Part shown: positions 19,239-28,445 of the stretch, in pieces
Position numbering within the stretch: position 1 is the stretch's first letter
Layout: each line of letters starts with the position of its first letter
NCBI RefSeq assembly: GCF_002954405.1
Contig: NZ_MQWC01000005.1
Span: 223,104-287,103 of the forward strand
Reading direction: 5' to 3'
From: Salinibacter sp. 10B
GTDB taxonomy: Bacteria; Bacteroidota; Rhodothermia; Rhodothermales; Salinibacteraceae
DNA: 64,000 bases
Program-made: the position numbers and the translations under genes
The notes under the pieces: generated by a model
Told to the model about the DNA's origin: nothing
The model's database searches: none
What the model saw: only the letters and a program-made list of their open reading frames with translations

Positions 19239-19359
19239 CTCGGGATCGGGGTCGCTTGAGAGGAGCGGGAAAAGAGCCGGACGTTTTCATCAGCGCGCGC
19301 CGGTCTACTCCCAAACCAACCTCCGCCCCCTCTGATCCGACCGCGTTCCAAACCGGCCG

Positions 19360-19992
19360 TTAGCGGTTTTCGCCCTCTTTCTGTGACACTTGCTGCCGCA
19401 CCTTCGCAAGCGCCTCGGGCGTATCCACATCCTGCAGAATGCTATTGTCGTGAACGGGCACCCGGGTGAGCGGCACCTCGTCGCTGCGCAGGAGGTCGCG
19501 AGCGCCCCGATCCCCCTCCAGGTCGAGCAACGCCTCGCGGTAGGATGCCCCGAAAATAACAGGATGCCCCTGCTGCCCGTCGTAAGTGGGTGCCACAATC
19601 CGCGGGGTCGTTTGAGCGGCAAAGGATTGGCAGAGCCGATCCACGATGGAGCTGGAAAGCAGAGGCAGGTCGCCGGGGCACATCGCAAACCCGGTGGCAT
19701 CCGGCGAAGCTGCGCGCACGCCTCGGCGGATTGACGAAGACATGCCCGACCGAAAGTCGGGGTTGTGGACGACGCGCGCCCCATCCGCCCGACGGACCAG
19801 CCCGGCGATCCGCTCGTGCTGGGCACCGGTCACGACGATCATCTCTTTCACCGGAGCTGCCGCAACCGCCTGAAGAACACGGAGGAGAACGGGCCGGCCA
19901 TCCACCGTTAGAAAAAGCTTATTCCGCTCCCCCATCCGCCGGGAGCGGCCCGCGGCCAGAATGATGGCGGACGGCGCATCGGGTAAGCTCAT
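19360..19992 (-). CDS. mocA: Molybdenum cofactor nucleotidyltransferase (MocA-like)
   Basis: 210 aa with the NTP-transferase signature AIILAAGRSRRMGERNKL at residue 9 and the metal-binding CPGDLPLLSS near 105. This is the MobA/MocA fold. MocA makes the cytosine dinucleotide form of the cofactor used by xanthine-dehydrogenase-family enzymes in bacteria, and the neighbouring xdhC and two such enzymes favour that over MobA. It starts 24 bp after the xdhC stop, on the same strand. Confidence 0.85.
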   Translation of the reverse strand: MSLPDAPSAIILAAGRSRRMGERNKLFLTVDGRPVLLRVLQAVAAAPVKEMIVVTGAQHERIAGLVRRADGARVVHNPDFRSGMSSSIRRGVRAASPDATGFAMCPGDLPLLSSSIVDRLCQSFAAQTTPRIVAPTYDGQQGHPVIFGASYREALLDLEGDRGARDLLRSDEVPLTRVPVHDNSILQDVDTPEALAKVRQQVSQKEGENR

Positions 19993-20016
19993 GATACATG
20001 CAAGGCTGTGGAGGGG

Positions 20017-21228
20017 CTACGCCGTCGCGGGGTCACCGTCGGCGGACGCGGCCTCGGCCTGATCAGTCTCCGGTCGAACCGTCGACGGGTGAATGCGACC
20101 GGTCCCGTCGGATAAAAACCCACCGCTCGCCCCAGCAAACACGGTTTGCACCTCGGCCGCAACGGAGAGGGCAATCTCTTCGGGCGTTTCTGCGCCAATG
20201 TCGAGCCCGACCGGGGCGTGGAGCCGCCCGTCGGCCATTGCCTCCTGAGCCGCCCGGTCTGCCGATGTCTCTCCCTCTGCAAAGTCCTCCGCCAGCCGCT
20301 CCAGGCGGGACCGAGCTCCGAGCGCCCCCACGTAGCCGACGTCCGACCGCAGAAGAAACCGCAGCACCGCTCGGTCGCGGATGTAGTTGTGACTCATGAC
20401 GACGGCTGCGTCGCGCGTCCCCACGTGCGCAAGCTCCTCAGAAACCTCCTCCGGATGGGGAAGCGCAACGTGCCCAGCCGCATCTGGAAAGTGCTCTTGG
20501 AGTTCAGGCACGGGCGATCCTCCTACGACCACGGGCTCCCAGCCCAGCAGGTTGGCCTGCCGGACGAGCGGCTCGGCGTCGTGCTCCTCCCCGAAAATGA
20601 GGAGACGGAGCGGCGGCTCCACGTGCTCAATCATCACGTCGACCCGGCCCCGATCCAACGTATACGCGGTCTGCAGCGCCCGCTCCTGACGGAGCACGTC
20701 CGCAGCGTCCGCAGCAACGGCCTTCCGGAGGGCGTCGGACTCGATGTCTCCGCGCCCGGACGCCGCCGGTGTCGTTACCAACAGGTGGCGTCCTTTTTCG
20801 CTGTCAAGGTCGCCCTCCGTCCGGTAAACCGTCGCCAGCGCTCCGGCAGTTCGGTGCTCCATGCACTGCCGGACGAGAGACAAGGCGCCGAGGGCATCGT
20901 CGTCGGACCGAAACGGTTCGAGAAGAACGTGGATCGTGCCGCCGCACCCGCTCCCGAAGCCGAAAGGGTCTTCTCCCTCCTGCTGCTCCAGCGTCACGAG
21001 GTCCGGCGCTCCGGTCTTTAGCACGCCCTTGGCTCGCTCGGCCACCTCTCCCTCCAGGCATCCCCCAGAGATGGTCCCCACGTACTCCCCGTCGGGACGG
21101 ACGAGCATGCGTGCCCCCTCCAGTCGGTACGACGATCCCTCAATTTCTACAATGGTCGCAACCACGGCGGGCACGTCCTCGGCCCGCAGTCGGTCGGCCT
21201 CTCGAAGTATGCGTTTCAGCTCTCGCAT
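20017..21228 (-). CDS. xdhC: XdhC/CoxI-family cofactor maturation protein
   Basis: 403 aa. The N-terminal XdhC_CoxI domain has VATIVEIEGSSYRLEGARML and a Gly/Cys motif GTISGGCLEGEVAE. The C-terminal Rossmann domain has LLIFGEEHDAEPL, SHNYIRDRAVL and GLDIGAETPEEIALSV. XdhC proteins bind the molybdenum cofactor, promote its sulfuration and deliver it to the apo-enzyme. It stands just upstream of mocA in the minus-strand run and should serve both large subunits of this island. It could work with the nearby SufE-like protein. Confidence 0.9.
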   Translation of the reverse strand: MRELKRILREADRLRAEDVPAVVATIVEIEGSSYRLEGARMLVRPDGEYVGTISGGCLEGEVAERAKGVLKTGAPDLVTLEQQEGEDPFGFGSGCGGTIHVLLEPFRSDDDALGALSLVRQCMEHRTAGALATVYRTEGDLDSEKGRHLLVTTPAASGRGDIESDALRKAVAADAADVLRQERALQTAYTLDRGRVDVMIEHVEPPLRLLIFGEEHDAEPLVRQANLLGWEPVVVGGSPVPELQEHFPDAAGHVALPHPEEVSEELAHVGTRDAAVVMSHNYIRDRAVLRFLLRSDVGYVGALGARSRLERLAEDFAEGETSADRAAQEAMADGRLHAPVGLDIGAETPEEIALSVAAEVQTVFAGASGGFLSDGTGRIHPSTVRPETDQAEAASADGDPATA

Positions 21229-21291
21229 GTCTGTGTTCGCGTATGCATGACTGTCCTGGTGAAAATTATGCGCTCGTCTCTCGTGTCGAGC

Positions 21292-22581
21292 TCAGCTGTG
21301 TTTCATTCCCCTCTCCCTCGAAACGTCCCAATCGGGGGCATGCCAGGGAAAGAGCGTGACGTCGAAATGATCGCCGGCCTCAATGCGCTCACGCCCCGCC
21401 GGCACGCGGATGAACCCATCGCTCTCGTGAAGCCCTGCCAGCATGTGGGAGCCCTGCTTTTCGACCGAGCGCAGGATCGCGATTTCGTCTTCGACGCCGT
21501 CGACCCGCACTAGCACGAACTGTGCGCGGTCCGGGGCCAGACGGTCGTAGGGAGACGCAAGGCGTCCGTTCATTCGTCGTCCCTTGGGGTGTGGATGCCC
21601 CAGGCACCGCCGAAGGAGGGGACGGACGTAGACGACCGTGCTGATGGTCGCGGAGAACGGATTTCCAGGGAGGCCAAAGAGAAGGGTGTCCCTCTCCAGG
21701 GTGTCCCTCTCCGTTGCGGCGTCCCGCGTCGCAAAGTAGAGCGGCTTGCCGGGCTTCTGCCGCACCTTCCAGAAGTGGCGCTCGAAGCCGACTTCCTCGG
21801 CGGCCCCCTTTACGTGATCGTGCGGGCCCACGGACACCCCGCCGGTGACGAGCACAACGTCGGCCGCATCGGCCGCTCGGTCAATGGAATCAGCGGTGTC
21901 GCCCCGTCGGTCAGGAACCGATTCGATATGTCCGAGCGTCGCTCCCGTGTCGTCAAGGAGGGCCGTCAGAACATACCGGTTGGCGTCGCGAATCTGGCCG
22001 GGCTGGAGATCGGCATCGACGCCAACCAATTCGCTGCCCGTGGTCAAGAGCGCGACCGTGGGCGGCTCATAGACCGGCACCTGAGCAACACCTAGGCTCG
22101 CCAGTCGGCCCAGCAGAGGCGGAGTCAGCAGCGCGCCTCGTTCTGCGACCCCATCTCCCACCGCCACCTCCTCCCCCTCGAAACGAACGTTCGCGTGGGG
22201 ACTGCCGTCATCGCGAAAACGCACACGCTCGCTCCCGCCATCGGTGTCTTCGATCGGGATCACGCGGTCGGCCCCGGTCGGGACCACTGCCCCCGTCGAT
22301 ATTTTGATCGCCTCTCCCGCCTGCAACGCTCCGTTGTAGGGGTCGCCCGCCTGCGACTCGCCCACGACTGCCAGCTCCCAGGGCCCACCGGCGGAGTCGC
22401 GGTCAGGCAGAGCGACCGCGTAGCCGTCCATCGAACTATTGTCAAAGGCAGGCATCGGCTCCGGTGCCGCGACATCTTCAGCCAATCGATGGCCCGCTGC
22501 TTCCGCGAGGGACACCTCCGCGCGCCCTGGATTCGGACGGTGCCGTTTCACGATGGTCTGGGCTTCGGAGATGGAGATCAT
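21292..22581 (-). CDS. moeA: Molybdopterin molybdenumtransferase MoeA
   Basis: About 429 aa. The sequence starts MISISEAQTIVKRH and contains the MoeA hallmarks DNSSMDGYAV, GAVVPTGADRVIPIED, LLTTGSELV, VLVTGGVSVGPHDHVK and LFGLPGNPFSA. It inserts molybdate into adenylylated molybdopterin. The frame is open to 22716, but ATG 22581 is where MoeA homology starts. It lies 64 bp from xdhC and about 230 bp from moaCB, in the same orientation. The C-terminal domain is of normal length. Confidence 0.93.
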   Translation of the reverse strand: MISISEAQTIVKRHRPNPGRAEVSLAEAAGHRLAEDVAAPEPMPAFDNSSMDGYAVALPDRDSAGGPWELAVVGESQAGDPYNGALQAGEAIKISTGAVVPTGADRVIPIEDTDGGSERVRFRDDGSPHANVRFEGEEVAVGDGVAERGALLTPPLLGRLASLGVAQVPVYEPPTVALLTTGSELVGVDADLQPGQIRDANRYVLTALLDDTGATLGHIESVPDRRGDTADSIDRAADAADVVLVTGGVSVGPHDHVKGAAEEVGFERHFWKVRQKPGKPLYFATRDAATERDTLERDTLLFGLPGNPFSATISTVVYVRPLLRRCLGHPHPKGRRMNGRLASPYDRLAPDRAQFVLVRVDGVEDEIAILRSVEKQGSHMLAGLHESDGFIRVPAGRERIEAGDHFDVTLFPWHAPDWDVSRERGMKHS

Positions 22582-22810
22582 GATTGGCGCTGGCTGTTGC
22601 TTCAGAAGGCGGTGCCTAGAGCTCACGTGGACGGATCTACCGTAGTGCCCGGTAATACATGAACCGCAATAAGTTAAGAAGATGTCAGAGCCTGCCCAGC
22701 GGTCGGCTGGGCGCACTCACGTTTCTCGCGTCCCCACTTGCGCGATACGTAGCGTTCGCCTGGGAAAGCAGAATGATCCCAACGGGCACAATGCTCCGGA
22801 GGAGTAGCGG

Positions 22811-23737
22811 TTAGGCGGAGGCGTCTGGCTCGTGGCCGCCCCCCCAGAGCATCGGAAAGACGTGAAGCAGGCCGGGAAAGAGAGCGTGGAGCGACTCTTC
22901 AACCCCGCTCGTACTGCCAGGAAGCGTCACGACGAGGGTCTCCCCAATCGTGCCTGCCACCTGTCGTGAGAGGAGGGCGTGGGGGGTGCGTTCCGCACCG
23001 TACGACCGCATCCGCTCGGCGATCCCGGGGGCCGCTCGATCGAGCACCGGCGCAATGGCCTCGGGCGTCGCGTCTCGGGGCCCGAAGCCCGTGCCGCCGG
23101 TCGTAAAAATCAGGTCGATGCCTCCTTCGTCTGCCTGCGACTCCACGTACGCTCGCACACGCTCCGGCTCGTCGGGCAGCACGTCGGTGCGGGCCACCGC
23201 GACCGGGTAGTCCGATAGAAACGACGCGATCTTCTTCCCAGATCGGTCCTCGCGATCGCCCGCAGCGGTCGAGTCAGAAACGACGAGCACCGCCGCCTCC
23301 AAATCCTCCTCAAAGTCCTGTTGAAAGTCGGACGAGCCGCCCCGTTTCTCAACCACTTTCACGCCGGTCATCTCCAAGTCGTCGGCCAGCGGCTTACACA
23401 TGTCGTAGGCGTTCACGAGCGCCGCAGAGACGGCCGTGATGACCTCGATTTCGACGCCGGTCTTCCAGACCGTTTGCGCCTCGGCGGTCACCTTCAACCC
23501 CTCATCCACGACCGAGAAGCCTAAGTCGACCCAGTCGAGTGGAAGCGTCTGGCAGAACGTGACCCACTCGGGAGTGCGCTTGGCGGCGTCGATGCCTGCA
23601 GCGCGGGCAGTCGCCCGGACGTTTCCTTTCGGGATGGTTTCGTTGCGGAGATGCTCTCGCACCTCGGGACCGGCACGCAAGAGGCCCTCCGCCCGGGCGT
23701 ACCGAAGCGTGTGCGTCTTGTGGCTGACGTTGATCAT
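22811..23737 (-). CDS. moaCB: MoaC-MoaB fusion protein
   Basis: 308 aa. Residues about 1-140 are MoaC, cyclic pyranopterin monophosphate synthase (AEGLLRAGPEVREHLRNETI, then LTAVSAAL-type VITAVSAALVNAYDMCKPL). Residues about 148-308 are MoaB/MogA, molybdopterin adenylyltransferase (TTGGTGFGPRDATPEAIAPV). The two enzymes act early and late in the same pathway, and such fusions are known in Bacteroidota and relatives. The fusion supplies the adenylyltransferase step that MoeA needs, so no separate mogA is required in the island. Confidence 0.9.
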   Translation of the reverse strand: MINVSHKTHTLRYARAEGLLRAGPEVREHLRNETIPKGNVRATARAAGIDAAKRTPEWVTFCQTLPLDWVDLGFSVVDEGLKVTAEAQTVWKTGVEIEVITAVSAALVNAYDMCKPLADDLEMTGVKVVEKRGGSSDFQQDFEEDLEAAVLVVSDSTAAGDREDRSGKKIASFLSDYPVAVARTDVLPDEPERVRAYVESQADEGGIDLIFTTGGTGFGPRDATPEAIAPVLDRAAPGIAERMRSYGAERTPHALLSRQVAGTIGETLVVTLPGSTSGVEESLHALFPGLLHVFPMLWGGGHEPDASA

Positions 23738-23803
23738 GATAGGGTCGCTGGAGAACTGCTGATGAGAAGAGCCGAGGCCACTGCAAAGATGGAAGACAGC
23801 ACT

Positions 23804-24850
23804 CTACCGTCGAATCAAATGTAAAGGGCCCGACCGAAGGCGAACCTGGATGCGGTCCCCTTGCCCCACGTCGAGGACGCGGGCCCTGGAGGGCAACACT
23901 CTCGCCCGCAGGGAGGACTCCTCTCCATCGTCACCGACACGGAGGAGCACTACGTATTCGGACCCTTGGAAGATGCATTGGGTCACCGTTGCCTCGACGA
24001 CGTTCCCCGATGCTTGAGCTCCTGCCTCCGGACACAACTCTACCTGCTCCGGCCGGATGCAGAGCCAAACGTCGGTCTCCGGAGGAATGTCCGACGCCGG
24101 CGCGGCCAGGCGCTTGCCGCTCCATTCGATCCTCGCTCCGGAGGGATGAGACACAAGACGGGCCGGAAAGACGTTCGGATTGCCCGTAAACCGCGCCACA
24201 AACGTCGTCGCAGGACGGTTAAAAACCTCGGCCGGTGGGCCCACCTGTTGGAGCTCTCCCTCCTGCAATACCGCTACGCGATCAGCAACCGTCGAAGCCT
24301 CAGCTTGATTATGTGTTACGTAGAGAACGGGAATGTGGAGATCCGTTAGCAGCCGACGGAAGTGTCCCCGGAGACGCCGTCGCACCGGGGTGTCGAGGCC
24401 GGCGGTCGGCTCGTCGAGCAGAAGGGCCGCCGGGTCGGATGCCAGGGCGCGCGCCACCTCCACCCGCCGGTTTTCGCCCCCCGATAGTGTCCCTGCGGTC
24501 TGTTCGAGGATGTCTTCAATTTCCAGGAGCGCCGCCAGTTCGTCGACGCGCTGCGACGCGGCGGCCGCATATTCAATGTTTTCGCGGGCAGTAAGGTGCG
24601 GAAAGAGGGCGCTCTCCTGAAAGACCCGAGCGGTTCCGCGCGCCTCGAGGGATTCCGGACCGAGGGACGTCTCATTGAGCTGAACCGTGCCTTCATCCGG
24701 GGTATCCGTCCCGGAGATGAGAGACAGGAGCGTGCTTTTTCCGCTTCCTGACGGTCCGAGCACGGCCAGGACCTCGGCGCCCACGTCCAGGCTCAACGGC
24801 CCCAGCGCGAACGAAGGGTATCGCTTTACAAGTCCACGCAGACGCAGCAT
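23804..24850 (-). CDS. modC: Molybdate ABC transporter ATP-binding protein ModC
   Basis: 348 aa. Walker A GPSGSGKST, signature LSGGENRRVEVARAL, Walker B LLLDEP, followed by the switch His in YVTHNQAEA. The last 110 residues form a TOBE-type domain (RPEQVELCP, then DVGQGDRIQVRLRSG), usual for molybdate and related importers. The gene starts at the base next to the modB stop, so it is tightly coupled in a modA-modB-modC order on the minus strand. Confidence 0.92.
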   Translation of the reverse strand: MLRLRGLVKRYPSFALGPLSLDVGAEVLAVLGPSGSGKSTLLSLISGTDTPDEGTVQLNETSLGPESLEARGTARVFQESALFPHLTARENIEYAAAASQRVDELAALLEIEDILEQTAGTLSGGENRRVEVARALASDPAALLLDEPTAGLDTPVRRRLRGHFRRLLTDLHIPVLYVTHNQAEASTVADRVAVLQEGELQQVGPPAEVFNRPATTFVARFTGNPNVFPARLVSHPSGARIEWSGKRLAAPASDIPPETDVWLCIRPEQVELCPEAGAQASGNVVEATVTQCIFQGSEYVVLLRVGDDGEESSLRARVLPSRARVLDVGQGDRIQVRLRSGPLHLIRR

Positions 24851-25696
24851 CTACTCCCAGGCGTTTGGACGAAGACGGTTCAGCAGCACAAGCACGAGGA
24901 TGGAGAGGACCGCCAGCACGACGGCCACTGGAAAGGCGTTGTCAAGCCCTAACGTAGTGAACGCCACCCAGATCTGCACCGGCAGGGTTCGGGGATAGTA
25001 CGCAACCATGAGGGTGGCCCCGAATTCGCCCATCGAGCGGGCAAAGGTAAGCAAGAGACCAGCGACCACGCCCGGCCCTGCCAGCGGGAGAGTCACGCGG
25101 CGAAGGGTGGTCCACCGGCTCGTGCCGAGAAGCCGCGAGGCCTGTTCGTAGCGGCGCGGCACCCCTTCGAACGCCGACTTCGCCGTGATCACGGTGAACG
25201 GCGAGGCCACGAATGTCTGTGCCAACACCACGGCGGCGAAGGACCGCGTGAGGGGCATGCCGGCGGCGGTCGAGGCGCTCCCGATCCATGTAGACGGGCC
25301 GAACACGCTGAGCAGAAGCATGCCACTCACAATGGGGGGAAATACCAGCGGAAGCACGACCAGAGCGGTCACGGGGGTCGTCCACCGGGCGTCGCCGCGG
25401 GCCAGTCCGTACGCCAGCGGCGCGCCCAAAAGGGCGGACAGCACGGTGGTCGTTCCGGCGGCGGCAAGCGAGACCAGAGCGGCACTGCGGACCTGCGCAT
25501 CGGCCAACCGCTGCCCGATCTCGGCCGGCGACTGCGTGATCAGCAGCGCGATCAGGGGAAGCCCGTAGTAGATCACCAACAGCCCCCCCAATCCTGCAAT
25601 GACCCACTGCCCAGGGCGCAACTCAGAGCGCCGACGAGATCGGGGCGGGAGCGTCTCCATGAATGCGGGGATAGTCATCGGGAACAGAAAAGCCAA
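24851..25696 (-). CDS. modB: Molybdate ABC transporter permease ModB
   Basis: Up to 281 aa with about six membrane helices and the cytoplasmic coupling loop (EAA motif) near EGVPRRYEQASRLLGTSRW. It forms the membrane channel of the importer. Three in-frame ATG codons (25696, 25678 and 25660) lie inside the end of modA. The third begins METLPPRSRRR just before the first helix, and any of them implies a 38-74 bp overlap with modA and translational coupling. The choice of start is uncertain. Confidence 0.88.
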   Translation of the reverse strand: MAFLFPMTIPAFMETLPPRSRRRSELRPGQWVIAGLGGLLVIYYGLPLIALLITQSPAEIGQRLADAQVRSAALVSLAAAGTTTVLSALLGAPLAYGLARGDARWTTPVTALVVLPLVFPPIVSGMLLLSVFGPSTWIGSASTAAGMPLTRSFAAVVLAQTFVASPFTVITAKSAFEGVPRRYEQASRLLGTSRWTTLRRVTLPLAGPGVVAGLLLTFARSMGEFGATLMVAYYPRTLPVQIWVAFTTLGLDNAFPVAVVLAVLSILVLVLLNRLRPNAWE

Positions 25697-26516
25697 ACGC
25701 CGTCAAGTACGCCCCGCGGCACTGCCGACGAAAGACGGTCTGCACCTCCGGTCTTAGGTGCCGGATGGTGGAGGCATAGCTGATCGGGGCTCCCCGAACC
25801 ACCTTCCCGTCCGGCAAGCGGTATGAGGCCTGCTCGTACCAGTTCCGGGCATGGGCCGGGCTGCTCAGATTGATCTCCCGCGGGAGCTCCACGAACGCGT
25901 AGCCACGCGCCGTCGCCATGCTGCGGTATGTGAAAGCCGCCTCGATGGCTCCAACTTCAAACTGGCTGATCAGTGCAGTCTCCGGATAAACCTGCCGGGG
26001 CTCGAGCACGCGGGGTGACAACTCCGGGATTTCGTAGTACCGACTGGCGAGATCGAGGGCAAAAAGTGTGCGGTAGCCAAGCGGATCCAGGTCCGGATCC
26101 GTCCGGCCCAGTCGCACCTCCGATCGGAGCAGCGGCTCGTACCAGGCCTCCGGTCCGGCCTCTGCCAGTCGGCGGCCCGCTGCCGTATCGGGATTGTATG
26201 CAAGCACGAGCGCGTTCGTGGCAAACTCGACGTGCCACGTCGGGTGCAAGGGGCCGTCAAAGAGCGCCGCGTCGGCCAGTGATACGATGTCGGGATCGCG
26301 CTTGCCCTCCGCCACAAGGCGCGCGACGGCCACCGAGCCGTGCGCTTCAATCTCGGGGGACGGGTCCGACAATTGCTTCGCCAATCCGTTCTCGAACGCA
26401 TGGTACAGGCTCCCCGCCGCCATCAGGGAGACAGCACCGCTCGATCCGTTGGTGCAGGCGCCCCCGGCCATCAGGGCAGCGGTTGCGGCAATGAACTGGC
26501 GGCGCGTCATGGACAA
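25623..26516 (-). CDS. modA: Molybdate/tungstate-binding protein, ModA/WtpA type
   Basis: 297 aa. A twin-arginine-like start (MTRRQFIAATAALMAGGAC) with a lipobox ending at Cys21 indicates a membrane-tethered solute-binding lipoprotein. The mature part matches the WtpA branch: LMAAGSLYHAFENGL, LVLAYNPDTAAG, GRTDPDLDPLGYRTLFALDL and AIEAAFTYRSMA. WtpA-type proteins bind molybdate or tungstate very tightly. It is the first gene of the importer operon. Confidence 0.88.
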   Translation of the reverse strand: MSMTRRQFIAATAALMAGGACTNGSSGAVSLMAAGSLYHAFENGLAKQLSDPSPEIEAHGSVAVARLVAEGKRDPDIVSLADAALFDGPLHPTWHVEFATNALVLAYNPDTAAGRRLAEAGPEAWYEPLLRSEVRLGRTDPDLDPLGYRTLFALDLASRYYEIPELSPRVLEPRQVYPETALISQFEVGAIEAAFTYRSMATARGYAFVELPREINLSSPAHARNWYEQASYRLPDGKVVRGAPISYASTIRHLRPEVQTVFRRQCRGAYLTAFGFSVPDDYPRIHGDAPAPISSAL

Positions 26517-26558
26517 CTAAAGGGTTTTTTCGCCTCCGGAACGGTCCCGTGGTTCGCC

Positions 26559-27038
26559 TCACGAGCGCTCGTGCGCCACCGGCTCATCGGGAGCGAACAC
26601 CGACCCGTTCCCACAGCACCCGTTAATCCACTCGGCCTCCCCGTCGGCGTACACTTCCTTCTTCCAGATCGGCAGCCGTGCTTTGATCTCGTCGATACAA
26701 AACGCACAGGCGCGGAACGCATCGGCACGGTGGGCTGCTACAACACCGATCCATACGGCGACTTCGCCTAACTCGAGGCGGCCCACGCGATGCACGCAGG
26801 CAGCATCGATCACATCGAACCGCTCGACGGTCTCTTCTACGAGTTCGTGTCCCTCCGACTCGGCAAGTTCGTGGTAGGCTTCGTAGTCGAGCCGCCGCAC
26901 GTCTCGCCCCTGGGAGTGATTGCGCACCCGGCCCTCGAACTCCACGTAGGCACCGGCCTCCAGAGAGTGCAGGGTCGCTTTCCGCTCCTGCACCCGAATG
27001 GGCTCGTCGGTAATCGAAAACGGTGAGAACGTGTCCAT
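26559..27038 (-). CDS. moaE: Molybdopterin synthase catalytic subunit MoaE
   Basis: About 159 aa. The MoaE pattern is clear: AYVEFEGRVRNHSQGRDV, LDYEAYHELAE, VHRVGRLELGEVAVWIGV, AHRADAFRACAFCIDEIKARLPIWKKE. It converts cyclic pyranopterin monophosphate to molybdopterin using sulfur from MoaD. The frame is open to 27143, but ATG 27038 starts the conserved part and the upstream residues overlap moaD. It begins only 5 bp after the moaD stop, so they are cotranscribed. Confidence 0.92.
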   Translation of the reverse strand: MDTFSPFSITDEPIRVQERKATLHSLEAGAYVEFEGRVRNHSQGRDVRRLDYEAYHELAESEGHELVEETVERFDVIDAACVHRVGRLELGEVAVWIGVVAAHRADAFRACAFCIDEIKARLPIWKKEVYADGEAEWINGCCGNGSVFAPDEPVAHERS

Positions 27039-27042
27039 TGCA

Positions 27043-27330
27043 CTACCCTCCTGCGACAGGGGGAATAAATACGACGAGGTCCTGAGAACTGAGGGCCGCG
27101 TCCCAGTCGGCAAACGACCCGTTAACGGCCACTCGAAGATCATCGGGGGCTACCGAGAAGTCGTACCGCCGATCCAACTCCTCGAACAACTCCGCTACGG
27201 TGGTTGCCCTGGACTCAACGGCCTCCCCTGACCGCCCGACCTCTTCGCGCAGCTGGGCGTAGTACTGTACCTTGACGGCCCGAACGTCCGCGGCATCCGG
27301 GGATGGATGATCCTCTGGGGATGAAGCCAC
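27043..27330 (-). CDS. moaD: Molybdopterin synthase sulfur carrier MoaD
   Basis: 95 aa with the ubiquitin-like fold and the terminal Gly-Gly (FIPPVAGG) that is thiocarboxylated. The conserved part begins at VKVQYYAQLREEVG, so the 19 residues before it may be an extension or the true start may be downstream. MoeB, which activates MoaD, is not encoded in the window and must come from elsewhere. It is sandwiched between moaA and moaE. Confidence 0.88.
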   Translation of the reverse strand: MASSPEDHPSPDAADVRAVKVQYYAQLREEVGRSGEAVESRATTVAELFEELDRRYDFSVAPDDLRVAVNGSFADWDAALSSQDLVVFIPPVAGG

Positions 27331-27368
27331 GACACGAGAAGGTCTGTTCGAAAAAAGTGTCCTGTGCG

Positions 27369-28445
27369 CTACCCGCCGATCTTGTACATCTCCACGCGGT
27401 CGTCGGCGTCCTGGTCGGCGGCCCGACCGCGCTCTTCGGAATAGCGGTCGTCCCGATCGCCCCAGACCGACCCGAGGCGGTCGAGGATCGCCTCGTCGGC
27501 GGCTCCGTCACGCAGCAGCGAACGGAAATCCGTGCCGTCCTCAGCGAAGAGGCAGGTGTAGAGCATCCCCTCCGTAGAGAGACGTGCCCGGGTGCAGTTA
27601 CCGCAAAAAGGATTGGTAACCGACGACACAAACCCGATCTCGCCCTCCCCGTCTCGGAAAGCGTAGCGGTTCGCTACCTCGCCGGGATAGTTTGCCTCCA
27701 GCGGTTCGATGGGAAACTCCGCGTCGATTCGGTCTTTGAGCTCCGCAGAGGGAACGACCTCCGCTCGGTCCCACCCGTTACGCGTCCCCACGTCCATGTA
27801 CTCGATGAACCGCACGATGCGGCCGGTTCCCCGAAAGTGGCGCACGAGCGGCAGTACGGATTCGTCGTTCACGCCGCGGCGCACGACCGTGTTGACCTTG
27901 ATCGGCGTAAGTCCCGCGCGGTCGGCGGCCACAATGCCCTCCAGGACCGGCTCTGGCCCCTTCCCGACCCCATTCATCTTCCGAAAGAGCTCCGGGTCGA
28001 GCGCATCAAGGCTCACGGTCACGCGGTGCAGGCCCGCGTCGGCCAGCGCTTCTGCGTGATCGGCCAGCAGGTAGCCGTTCGTCGTGAGGGCGATCTCCCG
28101 GATGCCTTCTACCTGCGCAATGTCCCGAATCAACTCCTCCAGGTTTGGGCGCAAGAGCGGCTCCCCACCGGTAATGCGTATCTTCTCAACGCCGCGCCGT
28201 GCAAAGAGGCGGACCAGCCGCGTGATCTCCTCAAACGACAGGTAGTGGTCGGGATCCAGGAAGGAGTAGTCCTCTCCGTACGTTTCCAGCGGCATGCAGT
28301 AGTCACAACGGAAGTTGCACCGGTCGATGACCGAGATCCGCAGGTCGCGCAGGCGCCGCCCGAACCGGTCGGCAAGCACCCCGGAGGCATCGTCGCTCCG
28401 TTCGGCTGCGTCCAGATGACGAGTCGGCTGGTCGGCAGCAGGCAT
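27369..28445 (-). CDS. moaA: GTP 3',8-cyclase MoaA
   Basis: About 358 aa. The radical-SAM motif CNFRCDYC is near residue 50, and the second [4Fe-4S] site has the cysteines in FCGNCTRARLSTEG near 290. The C terminus ends in Gly-Gly (YKIGG), which is needed for activity in MoaA. It starts cofactor synthesis from GTP. ATG 28445 is preferred over the open frame to 28496. It is the first gene of the minus-strand cofactor run, back-to-back with the second oxidoreductase pair. Confidence 0.93.
   Translation of the reverse strand: MPAADQPTRHLDAAERSDDASGVLADRFGRRLRDLRISVIDRCNFRCDYCMPLETYGEDYSFLDPDHYLSFEEITRLVRLFARRGVEKIRITGGEPLLRPNLEELIRDIAQVEGIREIALTTNGYLLADHAEALADAGLHRVTVSLDALDPELFRKMNGVGKGPEPVLEGIVAADRAGLTPIKVNTVVRRGVNDESVLPLVRHFRGTGRIVRFIEYMDVGTRNGWDRAEVVPSAELKDRIDAEFPIEPLEANYPGEVANRYAFRDGEGEIGFVSSVTNPFCGNCTRARLSTEGMLYTCLFAEDGTDFRSLLRDGAADEAILDRLGSVWGDRDDRYSEERGRAADQDADDRVEMYKIGG

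Noticed and set aside
18712..19314. 940-aa protein covering both hydroxylase subunits
   Set aside because: The upper part is an antiframe of the small subunit gene. The Tat signal at 18711 marks the true start.
21229..21359. Plus-strand ORF over the xdhC-moeA gap
   Set aside because: Shadow of the minus-strand genes, no homology.
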